This document shows positions 33,760 through 41,734 of a stretch of DNA of 64,000 nucleotides, piece after piece. The position numbers were made by a program, and so were the translations under genes. Positions within the stretch are counted from its first letter, which is position 1. The number at the start of each line of letters is the position of its first letter. Under the pieces are notes generated by a model. That model was given only the letters and a program-made list of their open reading frames with translations. It ran no database searches and was not told where the DNA came from. Origin of the DNA: Halostagnicola kamekurae (GTDB lineage: Archaea > Halobacteriota > Halobacteria > Halobacteriales > Natrialbaceae); contig NZ_FOZS01000001.1 of NCBI RefSeq assembly GCF_900116205.1, positions 434,001 through 498,000 on the forward strand, written 5' to 3'.

Positions 33760-35490
33760 ATGCGAATCCTCGGAATCGAGGGCACCGCCTGGGCGGCCAG
33801 CGCGGCCGTCTACGATTCCGACGCTGACGCCGGCGGGGCGAATTCTTCCGACGCGGTCTTCATCGAGAGCGACGCGTACGAACCCGAAAGCGGCGGCATC
33901 CACCCGCGCGAGGCCGCCGAACACATGCATGAAGCGATCCCGCGCGTCGTCGAGACGGCCCTCGAGCACGCTCGAGACCTGGAGGAGTCGGCGGCCGATC
34001 GCGACACGAACGCGCAAGCGGCGAGCGGGCCGACGACCGACGACCTCGCCGAGCATCGCTCGTCGGGCCAACAGGCTGCGCCTGTTGATGCCGTCGCCTT
34101 TTCGCGCGGGCCGGGGCTCGGTCCCTGCCTCCGGATCGTCGGAACCGCGGCCCGCGCGCTGAGCCAGGCACTCGAGGTGCCGCTGGTCGGCGTCAACCAC
34201 ATGGTCGCCCACCTCGAGATCGGCCGTCACACGTCGGGGTTCGACTCGCCGGTGTGTTTGAACGCGAGCGGCGCGAACGCGCATCTGCTTGCCTACCGGA
34301 ACGGGCGCTATCGCGTGCTCGGAGAGACGATGGACACGGGCGTCGGCAACGCCATCGACAAGTTCACCCGTCACGTCGGCTGGAGTCACCCCGGCGGGCC
34401 GAAAGTCGAGGCCGCGGCCGAAGACGGCGAGTACGTCGACCTCCCCTACGTCGTCAAGGGGATGGACTTCTCCTTCTCGGGGATCATGAGCGCGGCGAAA
34501 CAGCGGTCCGACGACGGAGTGGCGGTCGAGGACATCTGTTACTCGCTGCAGGAGAACATCTTCGCCATGCTCACCGAAGTCGCAGAGCGCGCGCTCTCGC
34601 TGACCGGCAGCGACGAACTCGTCCTCGGGGGCGGCGTCGGGCAGAACGAACGCCTGCGCGAGATGCTCGCCGAGATGTGCGACCAGCGCGGGGCCGAGTT
34701 TCACGCCCCCGATCCGCGATTCCTGCGGGACAACGCGGGCATGATCGCCGTCCTCGGGGCGAAGATGTACGAGGCCGGTGACACGCTCGAGATCGAGGAC
34801 TCGCACGTCGATCCGGACTTTCGGCCCGATCAGGTGCCGGTCACGTGGCGTGGGCGGTCCGAACGACGGGTCGAGAACGGAGACGAGGACACGAGCGGCG
34901 ACGTTCGCGGTGCCGAGGCGCTGGTCACCCTCGAGCCGGATCGCGGACAGCTCGGCCGAGTGACCAAGAATCGCCGATCGAAGTCCTATCGCCACCCGGA
35001 ACTCGACGAGCGACTGCGCCGCGAGCGGACGCGAATCGAGGCGCGACTGACGAACCTGGCGCGACGCGAGGGCGTCCCGACGCCGGTGCTGACAGATATC
35101 GACGCGCGGGAGGCGACCCTCGCGTTCGAGTACGTCGGCGAGACAGACCTCCGCGAGTCGCTGTCTACCGAGCGGGTTCGCACCGTCGGCCGCCACCTCG
35201 CGAAACTGCACCGGGCGGGGTTCGTCCACGGCGATCCGACGACGCGAAACGTTCGGGTCGCCCCGGAGCGGACGTTCCTGATCGACTTCGGTCTCGGCTA
35301 TCACACCGATCACGTCGAGGACTACGCGATGGACGTTCACGTCTTCGACCAGAGCCTCGTCGGGACGGCCGACGAGCCCGAACCCCTCCGAGCGGCGCTT
35401 CGCGAGGGGTACCGAAGCGAGGGCAAAGTGCGCGTTCTCGAGCGACTCGCGGACGTCGAAGGGCGCGGACGGTATGTCTCGGAGTCCTAA
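33760..35490 (+). CDS. Bifunctional Kae1-Bud32 (tRNA t6A synthase / KEOPS kinase)
   Basis: A 576-residue fusion of two KEOPS subunits. Residues 1-350 are Kae1, which transfers the threonylcarbamoyl group to A37 of tRNA: MRILGIEGTAWAASAAVYDS, HMVAHLEI with two metal histidines near residue 147, ANAHLLAYR and a GGGVGQNERLREML segment. Residues 350-576 are Bud32, a small atypical kinase/ATPase: LTNLARREGVPTPVL, HGDPTTRN near 490 and LIDFGLGYHT near 507. An acidic insertion at about 85-115 is haloarchaeal. The fusion is common in euryarchaea. Confidence 0.96.
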   Translation: MRILGIEGTAWAASAAVYDSDADAGGANSSDAVFIESDAYEPESGGIHPREAAEHMHEAIPRVVETALEHARDLEESAADRDTNAQAASGPTTDDLAEHRSSGQQAAPVDAVAFSRGPGLGPCLRIVGTAARALSQALEVPLVGVNHMVAHLEIGRHTSGFDSPVCLNASGANAHLLAYRNGRYRVLGETMDTGVGNAIDKFTRHVGWSHPGGPKVEAAAEDGEYVDLPYVVKGMDFSFSGIMSAAKQRSDDGVAVEDICYSLQENIFAMLTEVAERALSLTGSDELVLGGGVGQNERLREMLAEMCDQRGAEFHAPDPRFLRDNAGMIAVLGAKMYEAGDTLEIEDSHVDPDFRPDQVPVTWRGRSERRVENGDEDTSGDVRGAEALVTLEPDRGQLGRVTKNRRSKSYRHPELDERLRRERTRIEARLTNLARREGVPTPVLTDIDAREATLAFEYVGETDLRESLSTERVRTVGRHLAKLHRAGFVHGDPTTRNVRVAPERTFLIDFGLGYHTDHVEDYAMDVHVFDQSLVGTADEPEPLRAALREGYRSEGKVRVLERLADVEGRGRYVSES

Positions 35491-35852
35491 CCGGACCGAG
35501 AAGCGGTCTTACTCGAGTGTAGTTGCGGAGCGAGATACGTCTGCATCGACTCGACCACAGTCTGTACGAACGTCTCGCGCAGACGGCCCTGTCGGCGCAC
35601 GATCGCAGCGTGTTTCGGAGATGCAGTCGACCACGGCGATGCGTAACTCTGTCGAGGCATTCCCCCCTCCACCCAGTCCTCAGACTCGATCGGGACGGTG
35701 CCGTCGTGCGGCGTCGTCGTTAGTGTCACGGTCATATACTGCTCGTTGCCAAACGGATGCGTATCGTTGTTGAGAATAAGCCATGGGCGAGGATTTTCAG
35801 TCGATTTGAAAGGGTCAGGTCCCCAGACGACATCGCCTCGCCGATAGCTCAT
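35487..35852 (-). CDS. MazF/PemK-type toxin
   Basis: A 121-residue protein starting MSYRRGDVVWGPDP, with RPWLILNND, VTLTTTPHDGTVPIE and GGMPRQSYASPWS; this is the MazF/PemK beta-barrel pattern, an mRNA endoribonuclease. The frame opens at 35888, but the first 12 residues are unlike the family. It overlaps the kae1-bud32 stop by four bases in convergent orientation and overlaps the upstream HTH gene by four bases (ATGA), so the latter pair is translationally coupled. Confidence 0.88.
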   Translation of the reverse strand: MSYRRGDVVWGPDPFKSTENPRPWLILNNDTHPFGNEQYMTVTLTTTPHDGTVPIESEDWVEGGMPRQSYASPWSTASPKHAAIVRRQGRLRETFVQTVVESMQTYLAPQLHSSKTASRSG

Positions 35853-36208
35853 TCGTGGTCCTCGTCTTCGACCGCATGTTCCAGCCACTCGTCCATATCC
35901 TCCTCGCCGAACCGGTCGTTTGCAGCGCGCGTGCTCTCGAGCGTGTCTGCGTATGCTGCGATATCATCGCTCGAACCGAGCGCCCAGTAGTTGCCCTTGT
36001 GTCGGACGAGGTCGCGGTCCTCGAGACGAGAGAGGACGACGCTGATGCTACCGGCTTTGACCCCGGTCGAATCGCGTATTTCACTCTGCGTGAACGCTTT
36101 ATCGGGGTTCGTCGCAAGAAAGTGCATGACCCGTTCAGCGTTCGTCTCGCCACCAGCAGTGAGGCGATCCTCGCCGGAGGATTCGAACGTCTCGATATCG
36201 ATCGGCAT
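35849..36208 (-). CDS. HTH protein, probable MazF antitoxin/repressor
   Basis: A 119-residue winged-helix protein: AERVMHFLATNPDKAFTQSEIRDSTGVKAGSISVVLSRLEDRDLVRHKGNYWAL, a MarR-like HTH with recognition helix SISVVLSRLEDRDLV. The C-terminal 40 residues are acidic and helical (STRAANDRFGEEDMDEWLEH), a plausible toxin-binding tail. Encoded first and overlapping the MazF-type toxin gene, it most likely both neutralises the toxin and represses the operon. Confidence 0.78.
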   Translation of the reverse strand: MPIDIETFESSGEDRLTAGGETNAERVMHFLATNPDKAFTQSEIRDSTGVKAGSISVVLSRLEDRDLVRHKGNYWALGSSDDIAAYADTLESTRAANDRFGEEDMDEWLEHAVEDEDHE

Positions 36209-36374
36209 GTGTATGGGTTGTCTTCGAGTGTATTAGGTGTATCGTCGGTATCCTTCTCGTTCTTGGATAATTCGATCGGGCGATCGGCGACGATACCGCC
36301 GGCGCTGGGGACGATTCTTCGAAAGCCGAGACAGTCACACAATATTCTTATCAGGCGAGGCCGTAAGCCCGTGC

Positions 36375-36671
36375 ATGGCAGACAAGCCGACCTCCGGAGA
36401 GATTCTCGGGGTACCGTACAACTTCGAACGTCCAAGTATCGGCCGGATGCTCTCCTCGTACTGGAAACCGGGCGAAGGCATGCTCGTCGAGAAGCCCTTC
36501 GGCGTCGGCTACACCCTGAACCTCGCCAACTGGCGGTCGTGGGTCGTCGTCCTCGTCGCGGGCGCGTTGCTCTATCAACAGGAAACGAGCGAATCCGACG
36601 CCGACGACCTCGAGGACGACACGGAGGACGAACCGGTCGAAGTGATCGTCGACGACGACAACGACGACTGA
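36375..36671 (+). CDS. DUF5808-like small protein
   Basis: A 98-residue protein: SGEILGVPYNFERPSIGRML and SYWKPGEGMLVEKPFGVGYTLN, then one hydrophobic helix LANWRSWVVVLVAGALLYQQ and an acidic tail. The GVPYNFERPS pattern is what I recall for DUF5808. The helix suggests a membrane-anchored soluble domain. The frame opens at 36237, but ATG 36375 begins at the conserved region; TATTCTTATCAGG near 36345 may be its promoter. Confidence 0.78.
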   Translation: MADKPTSGEILGVPYNFERPSIGRMLSSYWKPGEGMLVEKPFGVGYTLNLANWRSWVVVLVAGALLYQQETSESDADDLEDDTEDEPVEVIVDDDNDD

Positions 36672-36706
36672 TCGCCGCTGCACGGGTCGACTCCGCCGTT
36701 TTCTAG

Positions 36707-38389
36707 CTACCGATCGACTTCACCCATGATACAGTCGAGGCTGCCGATCGAGGCGATCAGGTCGGCGACGTACTCGCCGCGGGAGATCTCGGGGAGGACG
36801 GAGAGATTCGAGAAACAGGGACTTCGGATTTTAAACCGTGCTGGCGTGTCGGTGCCGTCCGCCCGAATGTAGATCCCCAGTTCGCCCTTGGCTCCCTCGA
36901 CGGCGCGGTAGATTTCGGAATCCGCGTCGGGCTTGAGCGTGCGCGGGACGTTGGCCTGGACCGTTCGTTCGTCCTCGGGCCACTCCTCGATCAGGTCGAG
37001 ACACTGCTCGATGATTTTCGCGGATTCCTCGACTTCCCGCATTCGGACGAGAAGCCGACTGTAGTTGTCGCCGTCGTCTTCGGTGACGACGTCCCACTCG
37101 AGATTTTCGTAGTAGCCGTAGGGGTCGTCGCGCCGGAGGTCGTAGTCGATCCCCGATCCGCGTGCGACGGGGCCCGTACAGCCGTACTCTTTGGCGACTT
37201 CGGGTTCGAGGATCCCGGTATCGACACAGCGGATCTGGAAGATCTCGTTGGTCGTGAGCAGGTTGTGGTACTCGTCGATCTTCGCGGGTAATTCGGCGAG
37301 AAAGTCACGCACCTGTGTGACGAATTCCTCGCGAGGTTCGGGGAGGTCCCAGACGACGCCGCCGAGTCGAAGGTAGTTGAACATCATCCGCTGGCCGGTC
37401 AGGTCCTCCAGAATATCGAGGACGAGTTCGCGGTCGCGGATCGCGTACTGGAAGGCGACGGTAAACTCGCCGATGACGTCGAGCGCGTACGTCCCGAGCG
37501 CGATGAAGTGCGAGGCCATTCGAGAGAGTTCCGCACCCATCGTCCGGATGACCTGTGCGTACTCCGGCACCTCGATATCCGCGAGATCCTCGGCGGCCCG
37601 TGCGTACGCCCACTCGTTCAACAGTCCCGACGAGACCCAGTCCCAGCGGTCGGGGTAGGGCATGATCTGGTGGCGGTAGGTGCTCTGTTGGCACAGTTGC
37701 TCCTCACAGCGGTGGATGTACCCGATGTCCGGGTCGGCGTCGATCACCGTCTCGCCGTCGAGCACGGCCTCGACGTGGAGCACGCCGTGCGTGGAGGGGT
37801 GGTGCGGACCGATATTGAGGAACATCGTCTCCGACTCGGGATCGCGTTCGTCGCCCGCGATCGGGTTCGCGTTCTCGGAGAGCGTGACGACCTGCGGTTT
37901 CGTCTGGTCGTAATCGAGACGGAGCGGATGGCCCTGCCACGTTTCCGGCAGGAGGATTCGTCGCGGGTCAGGATGGCCCTCGTAATCGATTCCGAGGAGG
38001 TCGAACGCCTCGCGCTCGTGCCACTCTGCGGTCCGGTACACCGACGCGGCGGAATCGCTCACCGGGTCGTCGACCGCGGTGGGAACCACGACGCTCAGTT
38101 CCCGCGTCGGATCGGCGTACGATCGGAGGTGATAGATCGTCTCGAACCGATCGTGGTACTGCTGGGCGGTCACGCAGGCGCAGTGATCGAACCCTGCCTC
38201 CTCGCGAAGGGTTTCCAGTACAGCCACCACTTCGTCAGGTCGTACCACGATTCCCGGCGCGTTGTCGTGATCGTCTCGAGCGAGGATCGCCCCGCCGAGC
38301 AGGGTCTCGAGATCGATTCCGTCCTCCCGGTCCTCGATTTCGGTTCGCCCACTCGTCTCGAGCGCCTCGGATTCAGAACCCGTCGACAT
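36707..38389 (-). CDS. NADH dehydrogenase-like subunit CD (NuoCD-type fusion), isolated gene
   Basis: A 560-residue fusion. Residues 20-180 are the NuoC/30-kDa part (YRTAEWHEREAFDLLGIDYEGHPDPRRILL). From about 190 is the NuoD/49-kDa quinone-pocket part: GPHHPSTHGVLHVEAVLDGE, IGYIHRCEEQLCQQSTYRH, LTGQRMMFNYLRLGG, PVARGSGIDYDLRRDDPYGYY and FKIRSPCFSNLSVLPE. In haloarchaea nuoCD normally sits inside the full nuo operon; here no other complex I gene is nearby. It is divergent from an HTH regulator with a shared 83-base gap. A paralogue or relocated copy is likely; function as a complex I subunit is not certain. Confidence 0.88.
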   Translation of the reverse strand: MSTGSESEALETSGRTEIEDREDGIDLETLLGGAILARDDHDNAPGIVVRPDEVVAVLETLREEAGFDHCACVTAQQYHDRFETIYHLRSYADPTRELSVVVPTAVDDPVSDSAASVYRTAEWHEREAFDLLGIDYEGHPDPRRILLPETWQGHPLRLDYDQTKPQVVTLSENANPIAGDERDPESETMFLNIGPHHPSTHGVLHVEAVLDGETVIDADPDIGYIHRCEEQLCQQSTYRHQIMPYPDRWDWVSSGLLNEWAYARAAEDLADIEVPEYAQVIRTMGAELSRMASHFIALGTYALDVIGEFTVAFQYAIRDRELVLDILEDLTGQRMMFNYLRLGGVVWDLPEPREEFVTQVRDFLAELPAKIDEYHNLLTTNEIFQIRCVDTGILEPEVAKEYGCTGPVARGSGIDYDLRRDDPYGYYENLEWDVVTEDDGDNYSRLLVRMREVEESAKIIEQCLDLIEEWPEDERTVQANVPRTLKPDADSEIYRAVEGAKGELGIYIRADGTDTPARFKIRSPCFSNLSVLPEISRGEYVADLIASIGSLDCIMGEVDR

Positions 38390-38439
38390 AGTTTCGAATG
38401 GGAGCGACCCTCGGGAGTCGATTCTGCATCAGCCACTAG

Positions 38440-38453
38440 GCTATTTATATACT
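38440..38453. promoter_or_regulatory. Shared TATA region of the nuoCD / HTH divergent pair
   Basis: GCTATTTATATACTC is AT-rich and near-palindromic at its core. It lies about 25 bases before the HTH ATG at 38472 and about 55 bases before the nuoCD ATG, so both genes may use it. Confidence 0.5.
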
Positions 38454-38471
38454 CGAGCGGATCTGCGAACG

Positions 38472-39125
38472 ATGAAAACGGTTCGGCTGACGCTTCACCA
38501 CGATGCCGAGACGATCCACCCCATGCATCGGTTCGTCGCCGAGAGCGACGCGTTCGACTCCTACCGGATGGTACACGGCAACCTCACGGATGACGACGAG
38601 CGCTCGTTTATCTTTCACGTCGTCGGCGACGCTGCGGCCTACGAACGAGCCATTGCGGAGTTCGGTGGAACAGTCTCGTACGACCTGACGGAGTTAGGGG
38701 AACGGTCCTTTTCGGTCTACGTCCGCGACGTTCCCGAGGACGTCGGCGAACAGCTTCTCGAGACGTTCACTCGGGGGACGCTCGTCGCCTTGCCGCCGCT
38801 CGAGTATCGCTCGGACTGGACGCTTCGATTCTCGGTCGTTGGCGAACCGACCGACCTCCAACGGGCCCTCGAGTCGATTCCGGACGGCATCAGGGCGGAC
38901 GTCAAACGGGTCGGTGAGTACGAACGCCCCCTTGGCTCGGGAACGACCGGCCTGACACGGAGACAGCGTGAGGCGCTCAGAATCGCTCGAAACGAGGGGT
39001 ACTACGCGGTTCCGCGCGAGGCGAGCGTCGAGGACGTCGCCGCGGAACTGGATGTCTCCCCGGGGACGGCAGCAGAACACCTTCAGAAAGCCGAGTCGAG
39101 GGTGATACGCAGCCTCGAGCTGTGA
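38472..39125 (+). CDS. Bat-like HTH regulator (HTH_10 type)
   Basis: A 217-residue haloarchaeal transcription factor. The N-terminal two thirds form a ligand/dimerisation region. The C-terminal HTH has GLTRRQREALRIARNEGYYAVPREASVEDVAAELDVSP, then TAAEHLQKAESRVIRSLEL, the pattern of bacterio-opsin activator-type (HTH_10) proteins. Divergent from the lone nuoCD gene, which suggests it controls that gene. Confidence 0.85.
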   Translation: MKTVRLTLHHDAETIHPMHRFVAESDAFDSYRMVHGNLTDDDERSFIFHVVGDAAAYERAIAEFGGTVSYDLTELGERSFSVYVRDVPEDVGEQLLETFTRGTLVALPPLEYRSDWTLRFSVVGEPTDLQRALESIPDGIRADVKRVGEYERPLGSGTTGLTRRQREALRIARNEGYYAVPREASVEDVAAELDVSPGTAAEHLQKAESRVIRSLEL

Positions 39126-39426
39126 TCTGGCGACTGGAAAGGAGTATCGACAGACGGTGGTGCGCGCTGTGTTGGGGCGAACGGAGAGTGAGCCGCGACA
39201 CAGCGCGCGAGGGGCGAGTGAGCGAGCGACGCGGGGCGGCGCGGGACAGCGAGCGAACGAGTCGGCTGGGGAGGGCGAGGCCCGGTACTCGTTGTGGCCC
39301 GTGCGAGTAGGGCGCTCGCCGATCGATCTCGCGACCCGATACCGAAACGAGCGACCCGATCTGAATGAGCGACCCGAATCGGGAGACACCGACGACGCTT
39401 TAGCCCTCCCGGACGCCCCCTCTCGT
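39126..39426. other. GC-rich low-complexity spacer
   Basis: About 300 bases. Around 39200-39265 the sequence is dominated by GCGAGCGA/GAGCGAAC repeats, and three copies of a GCGACCCGA(T/A) unit occur at about 39330-39375. No gene is supported; one frame runs into the ITPase gene but its residues are Arg/Glu-rich noise. Confidence 0.45.
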
Positions 39427-39975
39427 ATGCCCGTCCAGTTCGTCACCGGAAACGAGGGAAAAGTGCGCGAGGCGACCGCTTACCTCGAGGGGATCGAACC
39501 CGTCGAACAGGTCGACTACGACTACACGGAGATCCAGAGCGATGACCTCGCGGCTATCGCGTCCCAGGGGGCGCTCGAGGCCTACGAGGAACTGGGAGCC
39601 GAGGAACCGGTGCTGGTCGACGACGCGGGGCTGTTCGTCGACGCACTCGGGGGCTTTCCCGGCCCCTACTCCGCCTACGTCGAGGACACAGTCGGCGTCG
39701 AGCGCCTCTGGCGACTGGCCCGCGAAGAGGACGACCGCCGCGCGCGATTCCGAACCGTGCTGGCCTACTGCGACGAGAACGGCACCGAGACGTTCGCGGG
39801 CTCCGTGGCCGGGACGCTGGTCGCGCCTCGAGGCGAGGGCGGGTTCGGCTACGATCCGATCTTCGAGTACAACGGCCAGACGATGGCCGAGATGAGCACC
39901 GAGGAGAAAAACGCTATCTCCCACCGCGGCCGGGCGCTGGCGACGTTCGCCGAGTGGTACGCCGACGAACGATAG
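39427..39975 (+). CDS. XTP/dITP diphosphatase (RdgB/HAM1 family)
   Basis: A 182-residue house-cleaning nucleotidase that removes deaminated purine triphosphates. It has PVQFVTGNEGKVREATAYL, DDAGLFVDALGGFPGPYSAYV, GGFGYDPIFEY and ISHRGRALATF. ATG 39427 starts directly at the conserved VTGNxxK strand; the frame upstream is unrelated. Confidence 0.95.
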   Translation: MPVQFVTGNEGKVREATAYLEGIEPVEQVDYDYTEIQSDDLAAIASQGALEAYEELGAEEPVLVDDAGLFVDALGGFPGPYSAYVEDTVGVERLWRLAREEDDRRARFRTVLAYCDENGTETFAGSVAGTLVAPRGEGGFGYDPIFEYNGQTMAEMSTEEKNAISHRGRALATFAEWYADER

Positions 39976-40080
39976 TTCGGCGGAGCCACTGGCGAAGCTG
40001 TTCTCTCCGGCTTTCTCACCAATACCGACTGATGCGAACAGTATCTTCAAGAGGACGTGTCAACAAAAAACCAGCCACAC

Positions 40081-40977
40081 ATGGCTCCGCTTCGATCCGC
40101 CCTTCCCTCGCTTCAACCCGTCCGCGACGGCCTGACGGACGACTCGCTCCGATTTGCGATCCTTGCCGGACTCGCGACGATTCCGTTCACCCTGCTTCTG
40201 TCCTGGGAACCCGTTCCGGACGACGGAGTCGTCGTCGGCGGCTCCGTCTCGGGACTGCCGTTACTGGTGGCCGCGGTCGTCGTCGGCTACCGCTACAGCG
40301 ACCGCGAAACGGAGAGTCGCCGCGCCGGCGTCTGGACCGGGCTCGTTGGCTCGATCGGAACGGTCCTCCTCTATCTCGCGAACTCGGCTACCACGATGTG
40401 GACCGGATCGCAGGAGATGACCGTGTTCGCCGCCGTCTTCACGCCGCCCGCCCTCATCCTCGGCGTCGGGCTGACCACAGCGATAACGGCGGTGATCGCG
40501 GCGATCACCGCTCGAGCGGTCAATCGACTCGATCGAGAGCATCGGATCGTTCCACCGGGGGAGACTCGAGCGCGCGACGTTCGGGACTCGCGCTGGTGGA
40601 TCCCGCTCGCGGCGTACGTGCTCCTGGCCCCGCCGGCGGCAGTCGTTTTGATCGTTAGCGAGGGACAGAGCGACGGCTGGTTCCTGCTGTCGGCACTCTT
40701 CTTGCTGGTACTGATACCGCTGTCGTTCGTCGCGTTCGTCGCGCTGTTCATCGACGGTACTGAACCGCGACCGGACGGAGTCACGTGGATCCCGAGTATG
40801 TGGGTGTACGTCGGTCTCCCGATCACCGGTTACGCCCTCGTTTACCTGGTGGCGGCGTATCAGGGGATTCCGACGCCGTCTGCACCGGGCATCTACGGGT
40901 TCATCGTCGCACTTTGGGTGACCGCCGTCGGGTACCTTATCGCCAGATACCGCCACGTCGGCGGGAGGATCCGATAA
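40081..40977 (+). CDS. Polytopic membrane protein
   Basis: A 298-residue protein with about seven hydrophobic helices (starting near residues 24, 55, 90, 118, 176, 212 and 245), some in pairs. No family is recognised with confidence; it resembles haloarchaeal DUF5518-like membrane proteins only in general style. A GTG at 40057 would add eight residues. It converges on a PIN-like gene with 19 bases between stops. Confidence 0.6.
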   Translation: MAPLRSALPSLQPVRDGLTDDSLRFAILAGLATIPFTLLLSWEPVPDDGVVVGGSVSGLPLLVAAVVVGYRYSDRETESRRAGVWTGLVGSIGTVLLYLANSATTMWTGSQEMTVFAAVFTPPALILGVGLTTAITAVIAAITARAVNRLDREHRIVPPGETRARDVRDSRWWIPLAAYVLLAPPAAVVLIVSEGQSDGWFLLSALFLLVLIPLSFVAFVALFIDGTEPRPDGVTWIPSMWVYVGLPITGYALVYLVAAYQGIPTPSAPGIYGFIVALWVTAVGYLIARYRHVGGRIR

Positions 40978-40996
40978 CTGCTGGCCGGAAACGCGA

Positions 40997-41491
40997 CTAC
41001 TCGAATGGCTCACCGTTTCGCGGATCCCGATCGGGGCCCGGATACTCCCCGTCGTGGCCCTCGACCGTTCTGTACAGGCTTTCGGGATCGAAGAGAGTCG
41101 CGAATGCGTCCGGCGGTCGGACACTGACCGAGACTCGAGGCTGGAGCGTCAACCCGGCTTTCGCCGACCCGAGCCGTTCGTCGTAGCTCAAGAGGTGTGC
41201 GGCGTCGCCCTGATAGGCCGACGCGAGCGCGGGGTGGTCCTCCGGGGGCTGTTCGACCCGAACGCGTTCGGCCTCGAGTCGCTCGCGGTGGTCGGCCGCC
41301 AGGTCCGCGTCGGCCAGAGCGGCCACGAGGCGCTCGGTCTCGGCGAGCAGTTCGTCGCTCGCGACGAGGTCGACCCAGGAGTGGCGTCGGACGTGATCGA
41401 GCGCCGCGCGGGCGTCGCCGTCGACGAGGAGGTCGGCCGCGAGCACGTCGGTGGCCGCGACGACGCGGGTCGGGTTCGGTTGCTCACTCAT
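40997..41491 (-). CDS. PIN-like protein (haloarchaeal)
   Basis: A 164-residue protein with PIN-like spacing: VVAATDVLAADLLVDGD at the start with an Asp, VDLVASDELLAETERLV in the middle, and GDAAHLLSYDERLGS with two acidic residues near 95-105. I recall a haloarchaeal family (DUF7384) with this pattern but am not sure. Its ATG overlaps the stop of a small upstream gene, so the pair is co-translated. Confidence 0.6.
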   Translation of the reverse strand: MSEQPNPTRVVAATDVLAADLLVDGDARAALDHVRRHSWVDLVASDELLAETERLVAALADADLAADHRERLEAERVRVEQPPEDHPALASAYQGDAAHLLSYDERLGSAKAGLTLQPRVSVSVRPPDAFATLFDPESLYRTVEGHDGEYPGPDRDPRNGEPFE

Positions 41492-41639
41492 CCTCGCTCA
41501 CCTCGTCTCCCGCAGGGTGGGGTTCGGGATCGTCCGATCCATCGCCGTCGCGCTGGACCTCGAGGGTTTCCCGGATCGTCTCGAGGTCGGCGTCGATCGT
41601 CTCGGCCCGTTCGAAGAGGTCCGCCCAGGTCGTCGTCAT
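41484..41639 (-). CDS. Small acidic helical protein
   Basis: A 51-residue protein: MTTTWADLFERAETIDADLE then TIRETLEVQRDGDGSDDPEP and an acidic end. The first half looks like an amphipathic helix or coiled coil. It overlaps the PIN-like gene by 8 bases, a spacing that suggests translational coupling. It could be a partner of the PIN-like protein, possibly a toxin-antitoxin-like arrangement, but nothing proves it. Confidence 0.55.
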   Translation of the reverse strand: MTTTWADLFERAETIDADLETIRETLEVQRDGDGSDDPEPHPAGDEVSEDE

Positions 41640-41734
41640 GGATGCGGGTTGGGGACGGAGCGAAAAAGGGGTGTGCTTTGTTCGGCGGGGGACGGCCGAT
41701 ACACTGCGGGCGTCTAAACGCCCTACTCGAGGGA

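Noticed and set aside
33268-35340. 690-residue minus-strand open frame opposite rps24e, rps27ae and kae1-bud32
   Set aside because: Antisense to three certain genes; composition is typical of GC-rich shadow frames.
39200-39270. GCGAGCGA-type repeats considered as a CRISPR or origin repeat
   Set aside because: Units are short, irregular and without spacers; this is common low-complexity sequence in GC-rich haloarchaeal spacers.
39157-39426. Extension of the ITPase frame through the low-complexity spacer
   Set aside because: Residues are Arg/Glu-rich repeats; the family begins at the ATG at 39427.
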